Assembly (NCBI RefSeq): GCF_030409055.1 | Contig: NZ_CP116619.1 | Location: 5,223,969-5,287,968 of the forward strand | Direction: 5' to 3' | DNA: 64,000 bases | Source of the DNA: Trichocoleus desertorum NBK24 | GTDB taxonomy: Bacteria > Cyanobacteriota > Cyanobacteriia > FACHB-46 | Part shown: one piece after another, positions 1-9,390 of the stretch | Position numbering within the stretch: the stretch's first letter is position 1 | How the letters are laid out: every line of letters begins with the position of its first letter | Notes under the pieces: model-generated | Seen by the model: the letters and a program-made list of their open reading frames with translations, nothing else | Told to the model about the DNA's origin: nothing | Database searches by the model: none | Made by a program: the position numbers and the translations under genes

Positions 1-1
1 G

Positions 2-259
2 ACCCAAGCGAAGAAAAACATCAATCAGGCGATCAAAAACGTGGCGGCTCATTTAGGCAACCGACCTGCAACTTGCCGCAAGTACTATGTTCACCCTGCT
101 ATTCTCGATGCCTATCTAGACGGTTCTCTAGAGCCAACGTTAGAGAAGGTTATGCGACAACCTGCGACCGAATCTCCTTATGCCTTGAAGCCCGAAGAAA
201 TGGCTATTGTGGCGATTTTGGAGCAGCAGCTCGAAGCCCAGCAACTCGCCGCTAGCTAG
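2..259 (+). CDS. DNA topoisomerase IB, C-terminal fragment
   Basis: Only the last 85 codons are in the window; the frame is open from base 2. The segment LGNRPATCRKYYVHPAIL matches the C-terminal catalytic block of bacterial and poxvirus-type topoisomerase IB, where a Tyr of the K-x-Y-(I/V)-H-P motif attacks the DNA phosphate to relax supercoils. The last 30 or so residues are a variable tail. Gene ends convergently with the Cph2-like gene, 28 bp apart. The upstream catalytic Arg/Lys/His residues lie outside the window, so activity cannot be judged. The family assignment is fairly secure because of the conserved motif and its position near the C terminus. Confidence 0.85.
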   Translation, partial: TQAKKNINQAIKNVAAHLGNRPATCRKYYVHPAILDAYLDGSLEPTLEKVMRQPATESPYALKPEEMAIVAILEQQLEAQQLAAS

Positions 260-287
260 ACAGCCCTGATACTAAATTTAAGGGTGA

Positions 288-3200
288 TTATGGTAGATAG
301 GGGTTCATGCAGATAGCGCGATCGCGTCCGGTAGCTTTGGCTCGATACAGGGCTTCATCAGCGACTGCAATTAATCCTGCATCCGATCGCTCATTGCTAG
401 GAATGAGGCTAGCCACTCCTAAGCTCAGGGTGATGCACTGATAAATCGCATGTGCGTGAGGAATGCCTAACGCTCGAACCTGGAGACGCACTTTTTCCGC
501 CACTTGATAGGCTGATTCCAAAGAAGTTTCTGGCAGAATGATGGCAAACTCTTCTCCCCCGTAACGAGCTACTAAATCCGCCGGACGTTGCACTGAGGCA
601 CGAATGGCCTGGGCTACTTGCTGTAAACAGCGATCGCCTGCTTGATGCCCGTAGGTATCGTTGTAGAGCTTGAATTCATCGATATCGCACAAGATCAAAG
701 CTAGCGGCGTTCGCTGTCGCTTGAGTCTACGCCACTCCTGATTGAGATAGGAGTCAAATCGATAGCGATTGGCTATTTTAGTTAAGCCATCACAGCCAGA
801 AAGCTCTTGCAGCTCTCGATTAGCCGATTCTAGTTGCTGATACAGTTCACCTTGGTTAATCGCGATCGCAGCTTGGGTCGCCAATTGACTCATCAAACTG
901 ATTTCATACTGTCGCCATTGCCGAGTTTCCCGACAGTGATGTGCAATCAACAGACCCCACAATTGGTCTCGATACATCACGGGAACGACTAAGTTCGCTT
1001 TGACTTCGTAGTTGGTCAGCAACGCCTTGTGACAATCACCTAAGCCCGCATTTTGCACATCGGCGATCGCCCGCACACGGCCTTGGCGATAGTACTTGAC
1101 ATAGTTTTCGCGGAAGCAAGGATCATCAATCGCAAATCCCATAATCGATAAGCAATCGGCTGCTACCGACTCTTGCACCACGTCTCCGCTCCAGTCGGGT
1201 CTAAAGCGATAGAGAATGACGCGATCGGTCTGGAAAAACTGCCGAATCTCATTGACTGTAGTGCTCAAAATTTCTTGTAGATCCAGAGACTGCCGAATCC
1301 TCTGCGCAATTTCTGCGACCAAATGCTCATGTTGAGTTTGCTGCTTCAACTCCTGCTTTAGCTGCTCATACTCCAAAATTTTCTTGGTCAGTTCTCGGCG
1401 TTCTTCTACCACTGAGTCTGTGGCGACTGGGGCCGTGGCGACTGAGGCCATGCCGACTACTGGGGCCGTGGCGATCGCTTGGGTGCCAGTCTTTTCCGTA
1501 GCAATCTTTTCCGTAGCAGTCTCTCCCGTGGTAGTTATCTCTGTCCCCGATGGCAGGGCAGCGGCATGGCTAATCGGTTGGTAATGAATCCGATGGCTAG
1601 GGGAGGGTTGTCGATATTTAGGGGATGCGATCGGACGTTCTAGCAACCAGTGCGTCATGGCATCGCTAGGCAAGGGCTGGCTAATCAAATATCCCTGGAT
1701 GCGTTCGCATTGAATTGCTCTCAGAAACTCTAATTGCTCCTTTGTTTCTACTCCTTCTGCAATCACTGGCAAATTCAACCCTTTGCCAAGAGCTGTAATG
1801 GCTTTGACGATCGCTGCTCCGCTGGCATCACTGAGCGCATCCCGGATAAAAGACTTATCAATCTTAAGCGTATGAATCGGTAGCTGTCGGAGCGTATTGA
1901 GAGAAGAGTATCCCATGCCAAAATCATCAATGGCGATGCGAATCCCCGCTTGGCTCAATTGCCGCAACGTAGCCAAAGTTTGGTTATAGTCTTGGATCGC
2001 TGTGTTCTCAGTAATCTCTAGCTCAAGATAACCTGCTTCCATCTCTGCTGCTTGCAAGATTTGGGCGATCGTTGTACTCAAGCCAGGCTGCTGAAATTGC
2101 TGAGCCGAGAGATTTACGGCAATTCGAATCGGCGGAATGCCCGCTAACTGCCAGACATGATGTTGTTGGCAAGCGGTTCGGAGAACCCATTCTCCAATTG
2201 GCCTGATCAATCCTGTCTCCTCGGCGAGAGGAATAAACTGATCTGGTGCAACCAAGCCCAACCGAGGGTGTTGCCACCGGATCAGCGCCTCCAAGCCAAC
2301 GACATAGCCTGTGGCGAGATCCACTTGAGGCTGGTAATAGAGCAGAAACTCATCTCGTTCTAAGGCTCTGTGGAGATCCGCTTCTAAAAATAAACGGGTA
2401 AAGCTCCCTGCACTCATAGACGGTGAGTAGATCTGATATTGGTTTTTGCCGCAGCTTTTAGCTTGGTGCATGGCTACTTCGGCATGTTGGATCAAAATCT
2501 CTACGGATTCACCGTCGTAGGGTGCCAAGGCAATTCCTAAGCTGGCAGACAGATAGACTTCTTGCCCTTGCACATAAAAGGGTGTTTTGAAGGTTTCCAA
2601 AAGCTGATGGCTGGCTTCATTGGCTTCGGCAATGCCATTGGCTTGTGGGAGTAATAAAGCGAATCCATCTCCATGCCAGCGGCTTAAAAAGGAGAGCCTA
2701 GTTTTGGTGCCACCAAAGTGCTTTAACCCCTCTTGCAGTCGTGAGGTGATCTGCTGCAATAAGTAATCCCCTGCGGCATGTCCGAGGGTTTCATTGACGC
2801 TTTTAAAGCGATCGAGATCTAAGATGCCAACAGCCACCACCTCGCCTTGTTGCAAAGTCCGAATTAAGGTGAGGGATAACTGTTTTTTGAACAGCAACCA
2901 ATTGGGCAACTGAGTCAACACATCATGGGAAGCTTGGTGCTCCACCATCTGTTTTACCCATTGCTGCACGATCGCCATATAAAGTTGTAGACCCAACTGC
3001 TGAGCCAGACGAATTTCTTCTGGGTTCCAGGCGGGTACTTCTTGCCGAGTTTCCAACCAAGCTGCAAAAGATTCTCTAGGTCTTTGACGGCGAGGATCAG
3101 GCGGTTGTTGACCAGCCCAAGAGATTTCTATGGTTTGCGCCTGTCGAAAGCAAGTGAGATAACCCACCACCTGGTCTTGCGATTGGAGCGGTACTACCAT

Positions 3201-4211
3201 CATGGATTGAATGGCTGAATCTGCAAATGCCGCTGTCAATGCTGGGAGCCGAAGGTCTGCGATGGCTTGGAGAATAATATGAGGAGCCGCCTGAGACTCC
3301 ATTGCTGGAGTTGCATCACAGTCAGTCTTGTCTTGGAGTACACAAGCTTGCAGTTCTCCTTCAGAAAGCTGGGTTTGAGGAGAAGCTGCTTGAATAAACT
3401 GCTGCCATTCGGGTGCTTCCTCTAAGCGATCGCTCTGGGGTTGGAGACCACAAGTATAAATCTGGGCAGGAGTACCTGTGGCATCAGCCGTGATATACAG
3501 CCTGCCGCCATCAGCCTTGAGAGCGGCAACACTCTCTTGCAAAATCATGGGCCAAAGCTCGGCTGAAGCTTGCACAGCACTAAAGAATTGGCTGATGTGA
3601 TGGACCAGAGCTTCTCGCTGAGCCTGCTGTTGCGCTTTAGCAATTAGGGCTATTTGGCTGAGTGCCACCGATACTTGACTGGCCCACAGTTGCACAGTCT
3701 GGAGTTCATGCTCAGAAAAGTGGCGGGATTCACTGTGATGAATGGCTAAGAGTCCCCAGAACTGCTGCTGGTGAAAAATAGGGACGCTGAGGGAGGACAG
3801 CACACCCATCGACAGCAAGTATTGAATATGGCAAGGGTCAACTGGGGCATAACGGATATCATCCTGACCGCCAATTCCGCTTGAGTTCAATACTTTGCGT
3901 TTGGAAGCAACATCTACAATTACCCGCTGACGGGCGTTGATAAACAGTTCTCTGGCGCGGGGCGGAATATCACTAGCGGGAAAGTGTAGCCCTAAAAGGG
4001 AAGGGAGACGCTCTAACTGCACGGATTCAGCAATGACTGTGCCGCTGCAATCCGCCTCAAAACAATAAAGTTTGACTCGGTCAACCTGTAAAAAGTTGTG
4101 AACTTGCCGCACAATGGTGTTGAATATCTCTTGGAGATCCAGAGAGCCATTCAAAGGATTGGTAATCTGCTGCAACAACAAGCCCTGTTGAATTAACTGT
4201 TGAACTACCAT
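288..4211 (-). CDS. cph2: Cph2-like phytochrome/c-di-GMP protein (GAF-GAF-GGDEF-EAL-GAF-GGDEF)
   Basis: The domain order matches Synechocystis Cph2, a light sensor that makes and breaks cyclic di-GMP. The ATG at 4211 is chosen because GAAGG lies about 11 bases upstream; the frame runs open to 4304. Numbering from this start: GAF1 (about 15-190) has the phytochrome PASDIPPRARELF motif and a Cys-His dyad at 127-128, close to the bilin Cys129 of Cph2. GAF2 spans about 200-410. The first GGDEF domain is degenerate (HGDGF, 513-517). EAL (641-643, with NLSAQQF, LEITEN and DDFG motifs) looks active. GAF3 (about 970-1085) has a DPCF motif (Cys1032) plus Cys-His at 1060-1061, the signature of DXCF-type cyanobacteriochromes. 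The last domain has intact GGEEF (1218-1222) and an RxxD inhibitory site (RPAD) five residues upstream. A Thr/Ala/Val-rich linker (about 890-945) separates EAL from GAF3. Chromophore binding is inferred. Confidence 0.92.
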   Translation of the reverse strand: MVVQQLIQQGLLLQQITNPLNGSLDLQEIFNTIVRQVHNFLQVDRVKLYCFEADCSGTVIAESVQLERLPSLLGLHFPASDIPPRARELFINARQRVIVDVASKRKVLNSSGIGGQDDIRYAPVDPCHIQYLLSMGVLSSLSVPIFHQQQFWGLLAIHHSESRHFSEHELQTVQLWASQVSVALSQIALIAKAQQQAQREALVHHISQFFSAVQASAELWPMILQESVAALKADGGRLYITADATGTPAQIYTCGLQPQSDRLEEAPEWQQFIQAASPQTQLSEGELQACVLQDKTDCDATPAMESQAAPHIILQAIADLRLPALTAAFADSAIQSMMVVPLQSQDQVVGYLTCFRQAQTIEISWAGQQPPDPRRQRPRESFAAWLETRQEVPAWNPEEIRLAQQLGLQLYMAIVQQWVKQMVEHQASHDVLTQLPNWLLFKKQLSLTLIRTLQQGEVVAVGILDLDRFKSVNETLGHAAGDYLLQQITSRLQEGLKHFGGTKTRLSFLSRWHGDGFALLLPQANGIAEANEASHQLLETFKTPFYVQGQEVYLSASLGIALAPYDGESVEILIQHAEVAMHQAKSCGKNQYQIYSPSMSAGSFTRLFLEADLHRALERDEFLLYYQPQVDLATGYVVGLEALIRWQHPRLGLVAPDQFIPLAEETGLIRPIGEWVLRTACQQHHVWQLAGIPPIRIAVNLSAQQFQQPGLSTTIAQILQAAEMEAGYLELEITENTAIQDYNQTLATLRQLSQAGIRIAIDDFGMGYSSLNTLRQLPIHTLKIDKSFIRDALSDASGAAIVKAITALGKGLNLPVIAEGVETKEQLEFLRAIQCERIQGYLISQPLPSDAMTHWLLERPIASPKYRQPSPSHRIHYQPISHAAALPSGTEITTTGETATEKIATEKTGTQAIATAPVVGMASVATAPVATDSVVEERRELTKKILEYEQLKQELKQQTQHEHLVAEIAQRIRQSLDLQEILSTTVNEIRQFFQTDRVILYRFRPDWSGDVVQESVAADCLSIMGFAIDDPCFRENYVKYYRQGRVRAIADVQNAGLGDCHKALLTNYEVKANLVVPVMYRDQLWGLLIAHHCRETRQWRQYEISLMSQLATQAAIAINQGELYQQLESANRELQELSGCDGLTKIANRYRFDSYLNQEWRRLKRQRTPLALILCDIDEFKLYNDTYGHQAGDRCLQQVAQAIRASVQRPADLVARYGGEEFAIILPETSLESAYQVAEKVRLQVRALGIPHAHAIYQCITLSLGVASLIPSNERSDAGLIAVADEALYRAKATGRDRAICMNPYLP

Positions 4212-4338
4212 TGTGCTACTACCTTCGTTGCAGAGTTCCCTGGCGGGAGCGTGTCTGCTCTCAGAGTGGCTTATTAGGTAGCTTAAATAACATTTAGGCA
4301 ACAAAAGTACAGTAAAAGTTTCATGAACTTGAGCCTAG

Positions 4339-6225
4339 TCAGCAAGCTGCTTGCAACCACGTCGCTTCGTCAGGATTAAGGGTAGGTGCTAGTTTCTCCA
4401 TAACTTGGGCGTGATAACGCTCTAGCCACTCTTTTTGTTGCGGACTGAGGCGATCGCGATCGATCAAACGCTTGTCGAACGGGATGTAGGTCAGCGATTC
4501 AAACTCGTACCAGGTGCCTTTGGGGGATACACCATTATTCTCTATTGCGACCTCTTTGACCACATAGAGATTTTCGATCCGGATGCCACCCCAACCCGGT
4601 TCATAGTAGCCAGGTTCCACACTCGTCACCATACCTGGTTCTAGCGGTTCTTGCGATCGCTTGTTGATGCCATTCGGCCCTTCATGCACATTTAGGAAGG
4701 CTCCCACGCCGTGACCTGTGCCATGTCCATAATCGAGTCCTGCTTGCCACATCGCCGATCGCGCAATCCCATCTAATTGGCATCCCGGTGTGCCTTTAGG
4801 GAAGCGCTGCATGGCACAGTTGATGTGAGCTTTCAGGACTTCCGTGTATCGCGCGATTTGCTCTGGGGTGGGTTCTCCAACGATGAAGGTGCGGGTGTCA
4901 TCGGTGGTGCCAGAGAGAAACTGCGCCCCCGAATCAAGGAGCAACAATTGACCCGATTGCAGCTCGACATTGGGGTTGGGAGTGCCGTAGTGAACAATAG
5001 AGCTGTTAGCTCCCACACCGGAGATAGTATTGAAACTCAGCCCTTGGAATCCCGGTTCCGCCTGATAGAAGCGAGCGATCGCCTCTGCCACATCGAATTC
5101 AGTCACGCGATCGCCTGCTGTCCAGCGATCGGAGAACCACTTCCAGGCGCGGGCCTTGGCTCGACTAGCTTTGAGGTTGGCTTGTTGCATCTGCTCAACT
5201 TCAACCGCATTTTTGCGAGCTTTCATCCCCTCTACGGGGTTGGGCGCTTCCACAATCTGGGCTTTGCCAGCCTTGGAGCTTGCCTGAACCAGTTCGTAGG
5301 TGCCCATTGTGGTGTGCTTAGCATCGATCCAAACGCGCAAGGGTCGTGGCTGATTGAGCAAAGACTGCAACGTGTCAGCGTACTGCTCATAAGGCAGCAA
5401 GGTGATATGGGGTTGTAGTGCTTGCTGGATCTCCGTGTCGATGCGCTCCAGATTGGTGAAGAGAAACGCTTGATCACTCGTGACAAGGATGTAGGCAATA
5501 AACACCGGATTGTAGGGAACATCCCAACCCCGGAGATTCAACAACCAAGCAATTTGATCGAGCTTGGTCAGCGGCAGGATATCCGCTTGGGCCTTCTGCA
5601 TCGCTTGCCGTACCCGCTCTAGCTTTTGCGCGACGGTTTCTCCGGTTAAGGCTTCTGGTACTGCAAATAGCCGAGAAGCGGCGTAGCTGGCGGGAGTTTG
5701 ACCATCCGCCCAAGTTGCTGATTCCCGCACGCGATCGACTAAATTTTCGGGAAGGCTCACCAGCACCACACCCGCCGGAGCTAGCCGTTTTTGTAGCTCA
5801 CGGCACTGGTCCACCGCCACCGTGAAGGGATCAACGCCTAAGCGAAAAGTTTGCTGAGTGGCGATCGCGGCTTGCCCTAGAGCTTCCAGCGTTTCAACTA
5901 AGGTTTTGTGGCCTTCCAAGCCCAACTTAGACACTTGAATGGCTGCGGGGTCTACCTGTAAATCGGCTTGTTCGTAGTAGCGAGAGTCCACAAACAGCCA
6001 GCTTTGCTCGGTTCCAACCAGTAAGTCTCCTGCTGACCCTGTAAAATCGCTGATCCAAGTCCGACGCTGTTTGGCTTCTGGCAAGTATTCGTTCAAGTGC
6101 TCATCTGCCGAGGGAATCAGGTAGCCATCCAGTTGGTAGGCTGCCATCCAAGCCTGCAAATCGGCTAATTTGGCTTGAGTCAGAGCTTGCTGAGCTTGTT
6201 GCTGGACGAGGTCTAAGGGTGACAT
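4339..6225 (-). CDS. pepP: Xaa-Pro aminopeptidase (aminopeptidase P, M24B family)
   Basis: A metallopeptidase that removes the N-terminal residue before a proline. The C-terminal pita-bread domain shows the M24B metal ligands: LLLLDSGAQFLSGTTDDTRTF (two Asp, about residues 431-443), then GHGTGHGVGAFLNVHEGP (His) and VEPGYYEPGWGGIRIEN (two Glu). The roughly 300-residue N-terminal half carries two creatinase-type domains, so at 628 aa it belongs with the long eukaryote-like aminopeptidase P enzymes rather than the roughly 440-aa E. coli PepP. A TTG at 6231 also opens the frame, but the ATG at 6225 is preferred; neither has a clear Shine-Dalgarno sequence. No signal peptide, so it is cytoplasmic. 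Confidence 0.93.
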   Translation of the reverse strand: MSPLDLVQQQAQQALTQAKLADLQAWMAAYQLDGYLIPSADEHLNEYLPEAKQRRTWISDFTGSAGDLLVGTEQSWLFVDSRYYEQADLQVDPAAIQVSKLGLEGHKTLVETLEALGQAAIATQQTFRLGVDPFTVAVDQCRELQKRLAPAGVVLVSLPENLVDRVRESATWADGQTPASYAASRLFAVPEALTGETVAQKLERVRQAMQKAQADILPLTKLDQIAWLLNLRGWDVPYNPVFIAYILVTSDQAFLFTNLERIDTEIQQALQPHITLLPYEQYADTLQSLLNQPRPLRVWIDAKHTTMGTYELVQASSKAGKAQIVEAPNPVEGMKARKNAVEVEQMQQANLKASRAKARAWKWFSDRWTAGDRVTEFDVAEAIARFYQAEPGFQGLSFNTISGVGANSSIVHYGTPNPNVELQSGQLLLLDSGAQFLSGTTDDTRTFIVGEPTPEQIARYTEVLKAHINCAMQRFPKGTPGCQLDGIARSAMWQAGLDYGHGTGHGVGAFLNVHEGPNGINKRSQEPLEPGMVTSVEPGYYEPGWGGIRIENLYVVKEVAIENNGVSPKGTWYEFESLTYIPFDKRLIDRDRLSPQQKEWLERYHAQVMEKLAPTLNPDEATWLQAAC

Positions 6226-6513
6226 AGACAAAACTTTGAGACGCTAAGGAACGCGAGCGGAGTGATAACTCTATGGTACAGCCCTCGACTGGTCTCCCCT
6301 AGACATTTTGGGTTTTACCCGCTGCATTATATATCCAGAGCCAAAACTGTGGGCAAGTAGGGCGATCGCTTAGCCTGCACCGCACCACACGCTTGGTCGA
6401 GTAGATTTTGAGGACAAGGCTCCAATGTGACAAAATTAAGCAACTTTGTATAAAAAAGGCAAATAGAGCAAGCATCCTGGCAAGAAGACCTCAGCAGATC
6501 TGCGAAACCTCAC
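6226..6513. other. Intergenic region upstream of the IS element
   Basis: No credible gene is seen between pepP and the repeats before the ISAzo13-type element. A HIP1 octamer lies near 6362. The open frame that starts near 6408 on the plus strand runs into the IS end and has a composition unlike a protein. Confidence 0.5.
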
Positions 6514-6584
6514 GTAGATCCACCCTAATTAAGGGAGATACAAATCAGCTTTGCTGTAGATCCAACCAAGAGGGGAGATCTACA
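6514..6584. repeat. Two related hairpin repeats (GTAGATC...GATCTAC type)
   Basis: Two imperfect copies of a 28-bp unit lie 14 bp apart at 6514-6541 and 6556-6583. Both begin GTAGATCCA, contain a C-rich then a G-rich stretch (ACCC...AGGGGAGAT) and end in GAT(CT)AC. The second can fold through an 8-bp perfect arm, TGTAGATC with GATCTACA (6555-6562 and 6577-6584). This could be a small palindromic intergenic repeat, a relic of a mobile element, or a terminator-like structure; no U-tract follows. Confidence 0.5.
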
Positions 6585-6638
6585 GTAAAACTTTGTACAT
6601 TGAACCTAGCGCTAAGCTTTAAGGAGATTTCCAAGAAT

Positions 6639-7920
6639 GAGTTTACCCACTAGCGGGTCGAATCAGGATATCCCATTTCGGTAAATCAGGATTGCGTTCC
6701 AGTCTATTTTCGATTCTTTGCATCTCCATTTTGCTAAGGGAGATTCCCTTTAAGTAAGACTTTTGGTTCAATTGAATGATGGGATGAATCCCTTTCCAAG
6801 TCATACTTCGCGCCCATTGCAGCATCGTCTCTGCATCCTTCAATTGAGTGCCGTTCCAATGTTGTTCCAAAATTCCCCAACATCGTTCAATTGGATTGTA
6901 TTTGCTGTGATATGGCGGGTAATAAAGCAACTGAATGGGCTTGCCAATTTGGTCTGAAAACTTGACCATCCGCTTGAGGAATTGGGTCCGAATCCCGCTA
7001 CTTTCCGCTCCGTTATCTACTTTCAGTTGCAAGCGTTTAGTCTTTGCTTGCTGAGTGCTAGACAGTCCATTCCACCAATTTTCAAGCGTATCGACAATGA
7101 AATCACTCGTTTTGTAGGAACTACCAAAGAAGATATGCAATTGTCCACTGTCCTCATCCACAATGCCACAGGGAATATATTTTTCCTCACAGCCCATATC
7201 ATGATCACTCGCCTTGATATTGCCCCTGGTTTTTCCACCTCGTGAATATTCCCCAATGGCAACCGTCGCTTTGCAGTCAATGCTTAATCGTTTGACACGA
7301 CCGCTGTTTGAACCGGAATCTTTCGCGCTGATGTTGTCAAAGATGGCGTCTGTTTCGGGAAGTTTTTTGGGGTTTCGCCTTCACCACGGGTTGCAATCGG
7401 TACCCCATCCGATTGAGAATCACGGCCATTGTACTAGGCACTGGCAACTGCTCTGGAGCAAATCCCTGCTGGCGTAGTTGTGCTAATGCTTGCTGAGCCG
7501 TTAATCGGGTGTAAGCGACTGAGCTTTCAAACGTTGGGTCTTGTTGAGCCTGCGCTTCTGCCAGTGCTCGTAACGCTGCTGCCACTTCAGAGTGCTTCTC
7601 CTCCCATCGTTTGCTCCCGCTATAGCCCGCTTGAGCGCCGACACAAATGATGCCACTGCGCTGTTCTGCTAATCCCACTTCGATATTGTTTCGGCCCCAC
7701 CCAAACACACGCTCAGCCATGCGAGCATTCCCGTCACAATACTTCAACGTCATCTGCGCTTGATAGCTCCGACGAGCCGCCCCGCTCATTTTGGAGGCTG
7801 CCAAACATAGATCGTCAATTTGAGAAGCAGTGAGTGAGGTTTCAGAACAATTGAGGCTTTCCAAACGCTTGCTCCTTGTTTTTAGGAGGATGACATCGAT
7901 CTTAAGACTTGGGTAAATTC
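6639..7920 (-). mobile_element. ISAzo13-family insertion sequence
   Basis: A 1.28-kb element bounded by imperfect inverted repeats, GAGTTTACCCA at 6639-6649 and GAATTTACCCA (on the opposite strand) at 7910-7920, 10 of 11 matching. The transposase stop codon lies inside the left repeat, as is common in compact IS elements. No clear target duplication is visible; the flanks are CAAGAAT and TTTGCCA. The element sits 39 bp before the PD-(D/E)XK-like gene at 7960, so insertion probably removed or replaced that gene's promoter. End positions are judged by eye and could be off by a few bases. Confidence 0.75.
6643..7864 (-). CDS. ISAzo13-family transposase, frameshifted at an A6 run
   Basis: DDE transposase of the ISAzo13 type. 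The N-terminal part (7864 to about 7370, TTG start with AAGGAG seven bases upstream) is the helical DNA-binding half. The second frame continues from about 7362 to the TAA at 6643. All three acidic residues are visible in the second part: LSIDCKATVAIGEY (Asp), LKVDNGAESSG (Asp) and KYNPIERCWG (Glu). The two parts meet at CCCCAAAAAACTTCCC on the coding strand (+ strand 7363-7368 is T6). Skipping one base, or adding two, joins them as KPQK-LPETDAIFDN. This may be programmed slippage or a disabling mutation. No other damage was noticed, so the element could be active if slippage occurs. Confidence 0.8.
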
Positions 7921-7959
7921 TTTGCCAGAAACCTCCTTAGTAGTATTAGCAGTAGTTTT

Positions 7960-9384
7960 ATGCCTAAAAGAATAAGCGAGATTTTTGGGGTTGATGAGAA
8001 AGATCTAAAAAAAGAGGGGGTATTTAATGGATTCATAGATCTTGACTCAAAGTTCTATGTTGATCCCCATCTTCTTGGGAGCACAAAAGTTCCAGAGCTT
8101 GAGAACTCATATCTGAGTTTTAAAACTCATTTCACGAAAATTGTCCATCTTTTAGAGGCAGCAAAAGTTTCTGACGATAGGTTCTTTCGTGCAGCCCACA
8201 AAAAATTGATATTTCCAGAATTGCCATTTGTATCTTTAGGCTATTCTACAGAAGGTACATCAGGTAGTGGCATTGGTTCAGGGATCGCTTTGAATCTAAC
8301 CAACACAGCTTGGGAAATCATACAAGCAGGCATAACCGATCCAGTTATCTTTGAGCTAGTTGGACTTATTGAAGAAAATATTGGTGCTGATCGAATCAGT
8401 GATATGGCAATTCATATAATTCTTCTGGACTTACTAACTTACTCAGAACGAGTTGCCAAAAATCTTAGTTTAAATACTTGTCAAGCAAAAGCACGCGGGA
8501 AGGAATTTTTACTGCCAGCCATTTCTGGTAGTAATCGCCCTACAGTATTGATTCCTTACGAGATTCTCAATGACCTTCCTGTAGCAAATGGTTGGGATGA
8601 TATTGATCGTGTTTGTGCTCATAACGAGGACTTGCGTAATCGCGTAAATGAAATCATCGGAGATTCTTGGAAAGATGAATCAGGAAAGAGAAGAAGAATC
8701 ACGAAACGTGAATTGAAATACATTCTCCTTCATCATCCCGAGGTGCTGAAAGATTTAGTAGAGCAATACAAGCGAAACCCTGCGAAAAAATATGATTTTG
8801 ATAAAGATCCATCAGGACAACTCATTTGGCATGATATCGCAAGAGAATACACCAATCTATATCCACTCTTGTTAGGTATAGATAAAGTAACCTCTGAAAA
8901 TATTCTTCAGTTAGTTCTCAAGATATGTAATCATTTTAAGGTTTTGGTTGAGGCTAATGGGTTGTCTGTGCATTTTTGGGATGAGTCAAAGAATCTGCGG
9001 AATGAGCGTTTTGCACAATTGCTTTTCTTTGGTATAGCTGATGCCTACTGCGGTGCTCATAATTTAGATTTAAATAGAGAACCTAATGCAGGACGGGGTC
9101 CTGTTGATTTCAAAATTTCCAGCGGCTACAGTGCGCGAGTGAATGTTGAGATAAAGTACACATCAAATAACATTAGAGCAGGTTATGAGAAACAACTTCC
9201 CATATACGACGCTGCTGAACGGACAAAATACAGTATTTTCCTTATTGTTAGAACTACAGAATCCATTAAAGCTTTAGAGGATCTAATCAAATTCAGGAAG
9301 GAGCAAGTGGCTGCTGGTAAAAGGGCACCAGAGATTTTTGTTGTTGATGGAAGAGTTCTTCCCTCTGCAAGTAAAATTAAGTAG
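7960..9384 (+). CDS. PD-(D/E)XK nuclease-like protein of unknown family
   Basis: I do not recognise the whole protein (474 aa from the ATG at 7960; the frame is open to the IS end at 7909). The C-terminal 120 residues look like a PD-(D/E)XK nuclease core: Glu349, then GRGPVDFK (Asp383), a beta hairpin, VNVEIKY (Glu397-x-Lys399) and a Gln at 412 in a helix. The rest is mostly helical, with a Gly-rich stretch GTSGSGIGSGIA at about 99-110 and a basic GKRRRITKRELK at 242-253. AT content is higher and HIP1 sites fewer than in neighbours, which suggests transfer. It has no clear Shine-Dalgarno sequence and an ISAzo13-type element ends 39 bp upstream. An attC-like palindrome follows the stop codon directly, so gene plus site resembles an integron cassette. 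A role in restriction or phage defence is inference. Confidence 0.6.
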   Translation: MPKRISEIFGVDEKDLKKEGVFNGFIDLDSKFYVDPHLLGSTKVPELENSYLSFKTHFTKIVHLLEAAKVSDDRFFRAAHKKLIFPELPFVSLGYSTEGTSGSGIGSGIALNLTNTAWEIIQAGITDPVIFELVGLIEENIGADRISDMAIHIILLDLLTYSERVAKNLSLNTCQAKARGKEFLLPAISGSNRPTVLIPYEILNDLPVANGWDDIDRVCAHNEDLRNRVNEIIGDSWKDESGKRRRITKRELKYILLHHPEVLKDLVEQYKRNPAKKYDFDKDPSGQLIWHDIAREYTNLYPLLLGIDKVTSENILQLVLKICNHFKVLVEANGLSVHFWDESKNLRNERFAQLLFFGIADAYCGAHNLDLNREPNAGRGPVDFKISSGYSARVNVEIKYTSNNIRAGYEKQLPIYDAAERTKYSIFLIVRTTESIKALEDLIKFRKEQVAAGKRAPEIFVVDGRVLPSASKIK

Positions 9385-9390
9385 CGTCAG

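Noticed and set aside
4777-5418. 213-codon plus-strand frame opposite pepP
   Set aside because: It lies entirely within the well-supported aminopeptidase gene on the other strand and shows no domain; it is a long antisense shadow.
6408-6653. Plus-strand 81-codon frame running into the IS element
   Set aside because: No Shine-Dalgarno sequence, composition rich in Arg/Cys/Ser with no family pattern, and it crosses the element boundary and the hairpin repeats.
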